Positions 1-7,563 of a stretch of DNA of 30,337 bases are shown piece by piece. A model generated the notes under the pieces. That model saw only the letters and a program-made list of their open reading frames with translations. It made no database searches and was not told where the DNA came from. The stretch comes from Deltaproteobacteria bacterium. Its GTDB lineage: Bacteria; Desulfobacterota; Desulfobacteria; Desulfobacterales; JAFDDL01. How positions within the stretch are numbered: the first letter of the stretch is position 1; the number at the start of each line of letters is the position of its first letter. The translations under genes and the position numbers were made by a program. The stretch lies in NCBI GenBank assembly GCA_019310865.1, contig JAFDDL010000001.1, positions 1 through 30,337 of the forward strand, in the 5' to 3' direction.

Positions 1-1
1 G

Positions 2-364
2 GACGGAAATATTTCCAAACTGCACAGGGCTGGAGCAGACCTTGTCATGTCACATGCTTCCATGGGAGCAAATACCATTATTAATCTTCTAAAACCCAAT
101 AAAACACTGATGTTCGCAGAAGGATTGAACATCTTCCGTGCGTCGGTATCCTCATCCCTTGTTGGCAAATCTCTTGCCGAAAGTCAAATCCGGAAACAAA
201 CGGGCTGCAGCGTGATAGCTATTTATAGAGAGAATGAATTGAATATCAACCCCGAACCATCGATTCTTCTTGGGGAGCATGATGAAATGGTCTTGATTGG
301 GACGAGCGATGCGGAAAAACGTCTCATGGACATCTATAGTGTATATAATAATACCACCGATTGA
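2..364 (+). CDS. TrkA-type potassium channel/transport regulatory protein, C-terminal part
   Basis: The frame is open from the window edge, so the 5' part of the gene lies outside. The first visible residues (HRAGADLVMSHASMGANTI) resemble the end of an RCK/TrkA-N nucleotide-binding domain, where an Ala-Gly-Ala-Asp segment leads into a membrane-proximal helix. The last roughly 75 residues form a TrkA-C domain, including the phrase VGKSLAES and a closing LGEHDEMVLIGT strand. Proteins of this kind gate K+ channels or Trk transporters by binding NAD(H) or nucleotides on the cytoplasmic side. Whether the missing N-terminus carries an ion-channel domain cannot be seen. An internal ATG at 47 would remove the conserved lead-in, so I do not regard it as the start. 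A short hairpin (TGAACC/GGTTCA) lies just past the stop but has no T-run. Confidence 0.8.
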   Translation, partial: DGNISKLHRAGADLVMSHASMGANTIINLLKPNKTLMFAEGLNIFRASVSSSLVGKSLAESQIRKQTGCSVIAIYRENELNINPEPSILLGEHDEMVLIGTSDAEKRLMDIYSVYNNTTD

Positions 365-861
365 ACCATTGGGTTCATACCATGGACGGCATTTCCAACG
401 CGTCCAATCTACCGACCCGTCCTCTATTCACTCGACACACCTGGGTGGCTAAATTTTGACCATGTTGTGCTTGACGGCGATTTTAAATAGACCAGCCACT
501 CGGTCCACATTGAGCTTTTTTAGGATTTTGAATTTGTGGGAGTGAACGGTGCTGTGGGCAATGCCCATTCGGGAGGATATCTCTTTGGGGGTTAGACCAT
601 CGGCTAGCAGTTTCATCACCTGGCATTCGCGTGAACTCAGCTTGTCCAGTTCATCATTCAGCGCCAGCTAAAGGCTGCAAAGTTATTGGATTGCCCAGGG
701 TCGGAGGGCTACATCACTGCTATGAGTAGAGGCCGGCTGCGTAAAAGAATTTTTTATCGGTTATCCTACAGGCCAAATACCTTAAATTTTATGTCAGAAA
801 ACTCTGGTGGTTTCGTACAAAAACCTGTTTTTCAATTTTTGCGAATGACAGCGATTTCATA
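365..861. other. Intergenic stretch with a gene relic
   Basis: This 0.5 kb stretch holds no intact gene. Positions 449-667 on the minus strand are a decayed LuxR-type helix-turn-helix, listed separately. The remainder (670-861) is AT-rich and broken by stops in all frames. I see no tRNA, repeat or clear terminator in it. Confidence 0.5.
449..667 (-). pseudogene. LuxR/NarL-type response regulator, C-terminal HTH fragment
   Basis: The minus strand reads 72 residues that closely match a GerE/LuxR DNA-binding domain: LSSRECQVMKLLADGLTPKE, followed by ISSRMGIAHSTVHSHKFKIL. A stop follows at 449-451. The leading LSxRE motif, the KEI.. helix and the recognition helix HSTVHSH are all present. Immediately upstream in the same frame is a TAG codon (668-670) and no start codon, so the receiver or sensor domain is missing. 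I read this as the remnant of a truncated regulator. It could still be the end of a gene whose 5' part was deleted. Confidence 0.75.
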
Positions 862-868
862 GATTGCC

Positions 869-915
869 TTGACATATTTTATGTGTGTGGTATTCTAAAA
901 TTAGATTTTACGAAT
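869..915 (+). promoter_or_regulatory. Sigma-70-like promoter with overlapping operator for the toxin-antitoxin pair
   Basis: TTGACA (869-874) and TATTCT (891-896) are separated by 16 bp, about 65 bp upstream of the antitoxin start. An imperfect inverted repeat at 892-915 (ATTC-T-AAAAT, spacer TAG, ATTTT-AC-GAAT) begins inside the -10 element. This position suits autorepression by the AbrB-type antitoxin. The boxes and the repeat are seen directly; the regulatory role is inferred. Confidence 0.55.
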
Positions 916-961
916 ATCAGAAAATCAAACAAAATATATGATTATAAAAAAGGAGCGAAAA

Positions 962-1237
962 ATGACGTTGGCCAAGGTTAAAAAGCGTTATCAAATAACA
1001 CTGCCCCTGGTGATCCGCAAAAAATTCCATATTGCTGAGGGGGATTTTGTTGATGTGGAAGAACGGCAGGGTGGCATTTTCCTCAAGCCGGTTAAGATGA
1101 TCTCCCCGGATCAGGAGTATTTTTACACCAAAGAATGGCAAACGGCTGAGGTTGAGGCTGACAATGATATTGCCAAGGGTAATGTTTCTGGGCCCTTCAA
1201 AACCGTTGACGAACTATTTAACGAATTAGACGCCTAA
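962..1237 (+). CDS. AbrB/MazE-family antitoxin
   Basis: The 91-residue protein begins with a SpoVT/AbrB swapped-hairpin DNA-binding domain. Its residues 4-46 run AKVKKRYQITLPLVIRKKFH, then an IAEGDFVDVEE strand and GGIFLKPVK. The C-terminal half is acidic, as expected for the toxin-neutralising tail. I chose ATG 962 over ATG 938 because an AAGGAG ribosome site lies about 8 bp before 962, inside the longer reading. The gene ends 7 bp before a RelE-like toxin gene, giving a classic antitoxin-toxin order. The protein would bind its own promoter at 869-915 and hold the toxin inactive in the cytoplasm. Confidence 0.85.
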   Translation: MTLAKVKKRYQITLPLVIRKKFHIAEGDFVDVEERQGGIFLKPVKMISPDQEYFYTKEWQTAEVEADNDIAKGNVSGPFKTVDELFNELDA

Positions 1238-1244
1238 ACGCCAT

Positions 1245-1502
1245 ATGGAATTTATCGCCACTGCCAAATTTAAAAAACAGTTTAAAAGATTGCCCCAGCG
1301 GATAAGAAAGACAGCAAAAAAACAACTGGGGCTTTTATTATCCAACCCTGACCATCCGTCTTTGAATATAAAAAAGATGCAGGATCCGCGCGATATTTGG
1401 GAATGCAGGATCACGCACTCTTATCGCTTTACCTTCCAGGTCGAGGGCGAAACCTATATTTTGCGAAACATCGGCACGCATGACATATTAAATACGCCCT
1501 AA
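1245..1502 (+). CDS. RelE/ParE-superfamily toxin (putative mRNA interferase)
   Basis: The 85-residue basic protein has the RelE/YafQ-like layout. An N-terminal helix FKKQFKRLPQRIRKTAKKQL is followed by a loop naming small residues, then strands around DIWECRITHSYRFTFQVEGE and a final ILRNIGTHDIL strand. The R..SYR pattern and the His near the C-terminus are typical of this family, whose members cleave mRNA on the ribosome or poison gyrase. It starts 7 bp after the antitoxin stop and is presumably co-transcribed with it. Which activity it has cannot be decided from sequence alone. Confidence 0.82.
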   Translation: MEFIATAKFKKQFKRLPQRIRKTAKKQLGLLLSNPDHPSLNIKKMQDPRDIWECRITHSYRFTFQVEGETYILRNIGTHDILNTP

Positions 1503-1507
1503 TCTAA

Positions 1508-1645
1508 ATGTTTGAGCTGTTTTTGTCCGATCAAGAAACCCTGGAGTTTGATCCGGATCATGTGGAGGGTTTTAAAAATGCCCTTTTTATGAGGCTTCGG
1601 TTTCGGCAGACCGAGATGTCTGTCACAAAAGGTAAGGCTCTTTAA
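1508..1645 (+). CDS. Small hypothetical ORF behind the toxin
   Basis: A 45-codon open frame starts with ATG 5 bp after the toxin stop and reads MFELFLSDQETLEFDPDHVE and onward, with a basic C-terminus (FMRLRFRQTEM..TKGKAL). I do not recognise it. It has no good ribosome-binding site apart from coupling to the toxin gene. It could be a third gene of the cassette, a fragment of a lost gene or a chance frame. Confidence 0.25.
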   Translation: MFELFLSDQETLEFDPDHVEGFKNALFMRLRFRQTEMSVTKGKAL

Positions 1646-1720
1646 ACATGTTAATTTTTCAGCAATGTATGGTAAGTTGCTGTGGTAATAATTATCTGCG
1701 ATAAAAAGAAATGAGAAATA

Positions 1721-2569
1721 TTACTCCACAAGGTGTAGCCTGAAAAAGTGATTTTGCAATTTGGGCCACGTGATGTTGAACTGGGAGAGCATCATAGGCA
1801 GAGCCCCGAAGCTTATCGGCGCGGTCCCTCTGAGCGTCCACCACGTCAAGGAACCAAGCTTGGTAGAATCCTTGGGTAAGAATGGTAGCCACCTGCGACG
1901 CAGATTAACCAACTCCTCTGCAGTCACCATACTGGTGTAACCGTAGTTCCGCCGCACTTCCACGCGAAATGGACCCGCGCCCTCGAACAATTGATGGTAC
2001 TGGTTCACACTTCGGTAGACGGCCTGATACTCACCCCGTGATAAGGATACACCCTTATGTACAGTCGACTCGCGGAGGATGATCGAACCCCCTTCAACAA
2101 GACGGCTTTTCAAAGAGCGGAGTAGCGCCATAACGTCGACGTCATTCAGATACATACACAGACCACCCAAGAAAATCATGTCGAAAGATCCTTCCGGAAG
2201 GTCATTGCGACCGTCACCTTCGAATATCTTAACATTAGGCAGGTGAGCCACTCTTTCCCTGGCAGCCTTCAACATCATGGTACTTTGTTCGACTCCTATG
2301 ACAGTTTTATAGCGCTTGGCGAAGATTTCGGCCCAAGCCCCCGCACCACAGCCGACATCAAGCACTCGCCCCGAGTCACACACCGCGTTGAGCCAATCAC
2401 AGATAGTTCGTATCTCTTTGTGTCGTCGATATCGGGCCGCACTGGCTGGTAGATTGTGCTCATGGGCCATCATACTGACAGTGGCTGCTGTGCCACCTCC
2501 TGCACCATCAAAATAACGCTTGACGGTTGCATCGTCGATCTGTTGTTCGGTGGAGTCGTGCTGATTCAT
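1721..2569 (-). CDS. Class I SAM-dependent methyltransferase
   Basis: The 282-residue protein has a Rossmann-fold methyltransferase core. Motif I is LDVGCGAGAW (residues 70-79). The acidic residue after strand 2 is E in VIGVEQS, motif II/III lies around DMIFLGGLCMYLND, and a post-motif segment reads LVEGGSIILRES. The C-terminal third is basic and hydrophobic. It is the last gene of a four-gene minus-strand operon, 60 bp after a CDP-alcohol phosphatidyltransferase. In that setting it may methylate the amine of a phospholipid headgroup or of its phospho-base precursor. This is inferred from neighbours, since the family acts on very diverse substrates. There is no membrane segment, so the enzyme is expected to be soluble. 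Confidence 0.8.
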   Translation of the reverse strand: MNQHDSTEQQIDDATVKRYFDGAGGGTAATVSMMAHEHNLPASAARYRRHKEIRTICDWLNAVCDSGRVLDVGCGAGAWAEIFAKRYKTVIGVEQSTMMLKAARERVAHLPNVKIFEGDGRNDLPEGSFDMIFLGGLCMYLNDVDVMALLRSLKSRLVEGGSIILRESTVHKGVSLSRGEYQAVYRSVNQYHQLFEGAGPFRVEVRRNYGYTSMVTAEELVNLRRRWLPFLPKDSTKLGSLTWWTLRGTAPISFGALPMMLSQFNITWPKLQNHFFRLHLVE

Positions 2570-2629
2570 CTGTATTTACCTGAGTGGTTGGACATCAGCC
2601 ATGGATTTCTTTCTGGGGATAAGAAAAAA

Positions 2630-3304
2630 TCATCTGAGCATGTGTAACTGCCAGCCATATATCATAGACAGCGCCAGGGAGTAAACGATAAGGGCGTAAT
2701 ACCATCGACCGGCAAACTTGGGGGTTTTAATCGGGGCCACATTCAAAGCGGCCAGTAGCATAAGCAGGATATAGATAAGAATAGAAAAAGCTGTGTGGCT
2801 GATTAATCCATTAAATAGAAAAGCAAAGACCAGGATGATGATGTTATTGTCCAGTGCCAGTCCCATGTAGGTTGATTCCTCCACCAGGCCAAAGACATTG
2901 AAGTAACTTAAGCGGATAACACCGGTAGCGACTATAATAAAGGCGCCAGGGATAAACCAGGGACTGAAATGGCCGTAGCTCAACAGGACCACAGCGGGAC
3001 AGATGCTGAAACTGATAATATCAACCAGGGAGTCAAGCTGGGCCCCGAAAAAACGTTGTTCCTCGGTCCGTCCCTTCATACGCCTGGCAATAATGCCATC
3101 ACTCCAGTCAAAAAAGATGGCCCAAATCATACAGATCATCGCTGCGGAAAAAATCTCCAGCACCGCATAATATATGGCAAGCACCGCACAAAGAAGACCA
3201 ACCAGCGAACAGATATTCGGCAAATCCTTGGCAAACGAAAGTATTGTCTTTTGTGAAGCAGGCAGTGGTGCGCCTTGATCACACGACGATTGGAATGTAG
3301 TCAT
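2630..3304 (-). CDS. CDP-alcohol phosphatidyltransferase family membrane enzyme
   Basis: The 224-residue protein has about six hydrophobic segments and the family signature: D66-x-x-D69-G70-x-x-A73-R74, then G87-x3-D91-x3-D95. The aspartates bind the metal and the CDP-linked substrate. The second half of the signature (GAQLDSLVDIISFSICPAV) resembles phosphatidylserine synthase PssA. Between AR and the following Gly there are 12 residues rather than the usual 8-9, so this is a divergent subgroup. The enzyme would join a CDP-activated group to a lipid or alcohol at the inner membrane. It sits 6 bp after the PLP enzyme gene and downstream of a LicC-like cytidylyltransferase. The partner could therefore be a CDP-amino-alcohol rather than CDP-diacylglycerol; that choice is inference. 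Confidence 0.82.
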   Translation of the reverse strand: MTTFQSSCDQGAPLPASQKTILSFAKDLPNICSLVGLLCAVLAIYYAVLEIFSAAMICMIWAIFFDWSDGIIARRMKGRTEEQRFFGAQLDSLVDIISFSICPAVVLLSYGHFSPWFIPGAFIIVATGVIRLSYFNVFGLVEESTYMGLALDNNIIILVFAFLFNGLISHTAFSILIYILLMLLAALNVAPIKTPKFAGRWYYALIVYSLALSMIYGWQLHMLR

Positions 3305-3310
3305 TATCTT

Positions 3311-4408
3311 TTACACCTGTACAATAATATCGCTCAATGCTTCAACCAAACGCAGATTTTCAGGCTGGGTGCGGCTGGCCATGCGGAGATAACGGTCAGA
3401 TTCAGGCATTGTCTTACCCTGACAGTGTTTTATGTAGATATTGTGCTTAACAAACAGTTTTTCGCTTACTTCCGGACCGGATGTGACATGATCGGGCAGT
3501 CGGCAGAAAATATAATTGGCGTCAGGCTGATAGACGGTCATTCCCGGGATCGCTTGAAGTTGCTTATAGAAATGGTCGCGATCAGCCTTGACCTTACTGC
3601 AGCTATCAATAAACTCCTGACGATACTGCGGGGCAAGACGTAAAAATTCTTCCGCGAAACCATTAATATTCCAAATATGGAGCCCTTGCCGGACTTTTGC
3701 CGCAAAGTCAGGGTTGGCGGTGAGCATGTAACCGATCCGGATGCCGCAGATGCCATATGCCTTGCTCATGCTTTTGAAAATTGCCAGGTTCGGATATTTA
3801 TCAATCTCATTTTCGAGAGTTTCCTGGTCGCGGTTTCTGACAAAATCAATGAAAGATTCATCAACGATGAGCATACAGTCGTGGTCTGCTAATTTCTTTA
3901 GCAAACGGATAAGTTGAGCTTTCGGGACCAGCAATGAGGTGGGATTATTCGGGGTGACCACCACTGCCAAACCTGCCTTACAACGGATGGTCTCTGCTGC
4001 GAATTTGTCCACATCCAACTGGAAGGAGGGTGCTTCAAGGACAAACTCAACTACATTTCCAGTAAGCGCTGCATTTGCGTATTCATTGAACGACGGAACC
4101 GGCACAATCAATTTGCTGTCTATCCCGGCGATAATCTTGATAAGCTCTGCCGCCCCATTGCCCACCACAATTCGCTCCGGCGGCTGGGCAATCAGGTCGC
4201 CCACCAGGCAGGCCAAGTCTTTCTGGCCTATTGGGTAGTTTAATACCAACTGATGGATTTGCCCGGTAATATGGGTGAAAAAATCCTCCGGCGGAAAATA
4301 GAGGTTGTAGAGATAATTATGATCGATGAAATCATGACGCCAATATCCGCCATGCTGACCGGAAATAAATTCGTAGCGCTCTTGAGCGGTAGAGTATTTG
4401 TTTGTCAT
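3311..4408 (-). CDS. PLP-dependent aminotransferase/decarboxylase, HisC-CobD-like (fold type I)
   Basis: The 365-residue protein is a class I/II aminotransferase-fold enzyme. TPNNPT is at 152-157, the PLP-ring Asp is in IVDESF (about 183) and the Schiff-base Lys is 216 in SMSKAYGICGIRIGY. It resembles histidinol-phosphate aminotransferase and the relative CobD, a threonine-phosphate decarboxylase that gives an amino-alcohol phosphate. There are no histidine-biosynthesis or cobalamin genes nearby. Instead, a LicC-like nucleotidyltransferase lies 23 bp upstream and a CDP-alcohol phosphatidyltransferase 6 bp downstream. A CobD-like decarboxylase making ethanolamine phosphate from phosphoserine, or an aminotransferase making an amino-phosphonate, would both fit. 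No phosphoenolpyruvate mutase is seen, so the phosphonate route has less support. The choice between activities is unproven. Confidence 0.82.
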   Translation of the reverse strand: MTNKYSTAQERYEFISGQHGGYWRHDFIDHNYLYNLYFPPEDFFTHITGQIHQLVLNYPIGQKDLACLVGDLIAQPPERIVVGNGAAELIKIIAGIDSKLIVPVPSFNEYANAALTGNVVEFVLEAPSFQLDVDKFAAETIRCKAGLAVVVTPNNPTSLLVPKAQLIRLLKKLADHDCMLIVDESFIDFVRNRDQETLENEIDKYPNLAIFKSMSKAYGICGIRIGYMLTANPDFAAKVRQGLHIWNINGFAEEFLRLAPQYRQEFIDSCSKVKADRDHFYKQLQAIPGMTVYQPDANYIFCRLPDHVTSGPEVSEKLFVKHNIYIKHCQGKTMPESDRYLRMASRTQPENLRLVEALSDIIVQV

Positions 4409-4431
4409 TTCTCAGTATACTTAATGGATTA

Positions 4432-5370
4432 CTATTGTAACGTTGAAACTGACGTTATTGGCGCGGACACCTCTATGCCGGGATGACGGTGGGAGCACCT
4501 TTTGATTCGGTCAATGGCCTTTAAGCGTTTAACGGCTGGGGGATAGCCCTGGCCTTTTTTGTTGCTTACCACGTGATCAGTTACAATGGCAGGTGGATGG
4601 TAATAGGGTCCGCACACATGTTCAGCTGCTCGCAGATCAGCAATGGTGTCAATCTCATACCAGCGCTTGGCATCAAAGAAAACCGGTATTAAAGAGAGAC
4701 AGCCCTCGTTGACCATATCCGCGAAAACAGTCTCATAGTAGCCATTCACCATATTATTTGAAATATATCGGTCTAATCTTTCCCGGACCAGTTGCCAGGT
4801 TATGGTGGAAAGGCTGTAAATATTGACGGTCTTGTATTGGTTATCATCATGTTTATGAGCGCCGCAATAAAACCTCTCAATCTTCTGGCGGTTATTGATT
4901 GCCACCGTGGATCCGTTCATCCAGGGCTGCAATCTGGCGACTGCGATTCGATCAGGATGGAGCATATCCCTCAGCATTTCCGGGTCGAAAACAAGATCGC
5001 TCTCAATCAGCAGAAACGGTTCGTCTATTACCTTTCTGGCAATCCATAAAGAATAAATATTGTTGGTTGTTTTGTATAAGGGGCTGGTGATATAATTAAT
5101 TTCTAATCCCCCGGCCCGAGTTCCAAGAAAATTACGGATACAGTCAGCTTGATGCCCGACAACTACAACCAGACGCTTGAAATTGTGTACCTGGAGGGCG
5201 TGGATCAGCCTCTCAAGAATAGATATTTTATTGACCGGAACAAGGCATTTGGGCATCATATCTGTCAAAGGAGAAAGGCGGCTGCCCGTACCTGCAGCCA
5301 ACAGTAGAGCAGTGCTTACCTGTTCATTCGCATCATTCGCAAGATCGGGATAAATAGGCCAGGTCTTCAT
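4432..5370 (-). CDS. LicC-like nucleotidyltransferase (putative CTP:phospho-amino-alcohol cytidylyltransferase)
   Basis: The 312-residue protein carries the NTP-transferase signature LLLAAGTGSRLSPLTDMMPK followed by CLVPVNK, which forms the nucleotide-binding loop. It also has the TTNNIYSLWIAR and LLIESDLVFDPEML blocks characteristic of the LicC / PntC-type sugar-nucleotide-like cytidylyltransferases; the Asp of ESD is the metal ligand. Such enzymes activate phosphocholine, aminoethylphosphonate or similar small phosphorylated amines with CTP. It is the first gene of the four-gene operon, with GAGGAA about 8 bp before the start. The last roughly 50 residues (from YYHPP) extend past the usual end of the domain and are basic. 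Substrate identity is inferred from the operon only. Confidence 0.8.
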   Translation of the reverse strand: MKTWPIYPDLANDANEQVSTALLLAAGTGSRLSPLTDMMPKCLVPVNKISILERLIHALQVHNFKRLVVVVGHQADCIRNFLGTRAGGLEINYITSPLYKTTNNIYSLWIARKVIDEPFLLIESDLVFDPEMLRDMLHPDRIAVARLQPWMNGSTVAINNRQKIERFYCGAHKHDDNQYKTVNIYSLSTITWQLVRERLDRYISNNMVNGYYETVFADMVNEGCLSLIPVFFDAKRWYEIDTIADLRAAEHVCGPYYHPPAIVTDHVVSNKKGQGYPPAVKRLKAIDRIKRCSHRHPGIEVSAPITSVSTLQ

Positions 5371-5386
5371 TTTTATTTCCTCAGAA

Positions 5387-5416
5387 CTTATAAGCGTACC
5401 ATGACAGAGACGACAA
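5387..5416 (-). promoter_or_regulatory. Candidate promoter of the lipid-headgroup operon
   Basis: On the minus strand TTGTCG (5411-5416) and TATAAG (5387-5392) are separated by 18 bp and lie just before the ribosome site of the gene starting at 5370. Both boxes deviate from consensus at two or fewer positions. No operator is evident. Confidence 0.35.
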
Positions 5417-6144
5417 CACGATACAGTTTAGGGTGTTAGCCATTATTTTCTGCCGATTGGCTCAAAGGAACAAGCTGAAGGGCTCAACGAACTGATAGTA
5501 GGACTGACGCAAAAACGAGGCGGTAAAAATGCGCTCAATTCCCAGGGAGGGGAATCGGATGCCCAATTCGCAAAAATAACATCACATGATGGGATAATAT
5601 CCTCAGTAAGTCAAGGTATATTTGATAATTTCTAAGACGCTAAAATATCCAGAAGGAGCTAAGTTGCTGGATGCTGACATATATGGCCCAAGCCTTCCGA
5701 TCATGCAGGGCTTAGCCGGTGAACCTCTGCGGGTCTTTCCAACTGCCATGTGTTTTACCATTGGCATGTGTTGGAATTACCCTTACCCCACAATCAATGA
5801 AATGCTTTAATGGTCCTGGGTGATAACCCATTTGTTTTTCCACTGTGTGTGTCGTGTGATATCTTCAACGAACCGCAACCCAATTTTCACCCCAAACCTG
5901 GTGACAGCTGGCATATTGCACAGGCTAAAGAAGCCCTGTAATATTAAAAGGCCAACCACAACATATGGTGGTTGCCCCATGTCGTTTGAAACCGTTGATA
6001 AGGTCATTGTATCTGGAACAAACATAATCGATTTGATATTCAAAGAAATACAATATGGGACTACCGCGTATCAACCTATTAGTGACTCTGATAACTTTTT
6101 CGCTATATTCTACATTACATTATTCTGTCAATAGGACACGATAA
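5417..6144. other. Relic-rich intergenic zone without an intact gene
   Basis: About 0.7 kb lies between the lipid operon and the truncated integrase. Positions 5432-5635 (+) form a 67-codon open frame with no start codon (it contains FLPIGSKEQAEGLNELIVGL); I do not recognise it, and it may be the tail of a lost gene. An Mrp-like scrap follows at 5652-5741. From 5750 to 6144 the DNA is AT-rich with only chance frames. A small palindrome (AACCAC / GTGGTT) is visible near 5952-5972. Confidence 0.45.
5652..5741 (+). pseudogene. Fragment of an Mrp/NBP35 (ApbC)-type P-loop ATPase
   Basis: The frame reads KLLDADIYGPSLPIM followed by QGLAGEPLRV. This matches the highly conserved LLDADIYGPSxPxMxG block of Mrp/NBP35 iron-sulfur carrier ATPases, which contains the switch-I Asp. 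The Walker A region that should precede it by about 30 residues is absent. After about 30 codons the resemblance ends and the frame closes at 5810. The piece cannot encode a working ATPase and is best read as a relic left by rearrangement near the integration site. Confidence 0.65.
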
Positions 6145-6231
6145 CTATATCTATTAGGGCGCAAGCGGCAAACATCCGCTATCACGGCAAACAAGGATCT
6201 GAGATATCTCAGGGCGCTTTTTAATTTTGCC

Positions 6232-6951
6232 ATGCACCCAAACAGAAAATGGATGGATCAAAATCCGACTGCGGGCATTGAGTTTTTCCCGGTGGAAAAA
6301 CGAATTAAGTATGTTCCACCCATGGAGGATTTCCTAAGGGTGGTTCTGGCGGCAGAACCTGACATTCAAGATTACCTTTGGACCATTACCTTGACTTTGG
6401 GGCGCATGAGCGAAATAAACCGCCTCACCTGGAAGGACTTGGACTTTCAAAGGCGATGTCTGGTTCTTTACACTCGTAAAAAGCGAGGCGGGCACTTAAC
6501 CCCGCGGATCATCCCCATGACGGATCGGCTGCACGTAACTTTGTCGCGACGATTTGCCAACCGGGACAAACGAAAACCCTGGGTGTTTTGGCATCGGTAT
6601 CGGAGTTACAAGGAAAAACGATGGATCGAAGGGCCTTACAATAATCGGAAGCGATTTATGCGAACGCTATGTAAGAATGCAGGTGTTGAGTATTTTCGCT
6701 TTCATGCCCTGCGGCATTTGGGGGCATCACTATTGGATCAGGCCAATGTTCCTATCGGTAATATCCAGCGTATCCTTGGCCATGAGAATCGAACGACCAC
6801 GGAAATCTATTTGCACCCCATCGGTAACCCCGAACGCGATGCGATGAACGTGCTCGATTCGATGTTCGAGAGCGGTGATTTGGGAAAAAGTCTCACACCA
6901 ACTCTCACACCAACAAAAAAGGGATTACGCCTTGTAAACGTAACCCATTGA
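6232..6951 (+). CDS. 5'-truncated tyrosine recombinase (phage/island integrase)
   Basis: The catalytic domain of a tyrosine site-specific recombinase is complete. The first Arg is in [10 protein letters not shown], the Lys is in the TRKKRGG hairpin, HxxR is in FHALRH, the second His is in [10 protein letters not shown] and the nucleophile Tyr is in EIYLH. Homology continues upstream of the first ATG to about 6145 (NKDLRYLRALFNF, the end of the core-binding domain) and then meets a stop at 6142-6144. The arm-binding domain and most of the core-binding domain are therefore missing. The gene ends 6 bp before the CCA end of tRNA-Arg, the usual place for an integrase that targets a tRNA 3' end. 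Translation from ATG 6232 is possible, but the product would probably be inactive. Confidence 0.85.
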   Translation: MHPNRKWMDQNPTAGIEFFPVEKRIKYVPPMEDFLRVVLAAEPDIQDYLWTITLTLGRMSEINRLTWKDLDFQRRCLVLYTRKKRGGHLTPRIIPMTDRLHVTLSRRFANRDKRKPWVFWHRYRSYKEKRWIEGPYNNRKRFMRTLCKNAGVEYFRFHALRHLGASLLDQANVPIGNIQRILGHENRTTTEIYLHPIGNPERDAMNVLDSMFESGDLGKSLTPTLTPTKKGLRLVNVTH

Positions 6952-6957
6952 AATTAC

Positions 6958-7034
<77 letters not shown>

Positions 7035-7053
7035 GCATGATCACGAATCGTGA

Positions 7054-7563
7054 CTGAGGTGCTCCTATTATTACATTCCAACGGCGTAGGCAACTAAAAA
7101 CTTGCCGGATTTTCCCGCTATGTTGTCTAAATCTATATCATACGCCGCTCTAACTCACCAAATATATATGAAATGGTACCCTATCGGTTACCTCTTTTGT
7201 ATTTTATCATAGATCATGGAGTTTTATGTCATCAGGCTATTGGGTATACGATAATTCCTTCCTTTATTTTGCTGAGCCAAATGTCTTGTCTTATTAAGTC
7301 AGGTCCCAGATCGCGATATCGTTTTTCCATGCTGACTATCCGCTTGCATTTAGCGCCAATATGATTATGCTGTAATATAGTTTTTTGTCGCATTTAAATA
7401 TCTGGTCCCATGACGCATTGTTTATTAACCTGGGTAAAAAGGATGCTGCTTTAATTCCTACTATTGCGTCCGTCACCGAGATCCTGGCAAAGTAGCTATG
7501 GCAACTGCAAGCAGCTTGTTTTGTGTTGTGCCCAAATTTGACCTCCTGAAAGGAGAGATTCCC
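7054..7563. other. AT-rich intergenic region, no gene seen
   Basis: The half-kilobase between tRNA-Arg and the repeat lipoprotein is AT-rich. I find only short chance frames in it, none with recognisable protein similarity, codon bias or a good ribosome site. The promoter for the lipoprotein pair must lie toward its right end, but no boxes stand out convincingly. Confidence 0.45.

Noticed and set aside
917..1141. Minus-strand open frame opposite the AbrB antitoxin.
   Set aside because: It is a shadow of the antitoxin gene, with no ribosome site and no recognisable protein.
5820..6134. A 104-codon plus-strand open frame in the relic zone, and an overlapping minus-strand one.
   Set aside because: AT-rich DNA with no conserved motif, low-complexity composition and no ribosome site; two competing chance frames in the same place.
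7173..7364. A 63-codon open frame after tRNA-Arg.
   Set aside because: No similarity I recognise and no ribosome site, in an AT-rich intergenic stretch.
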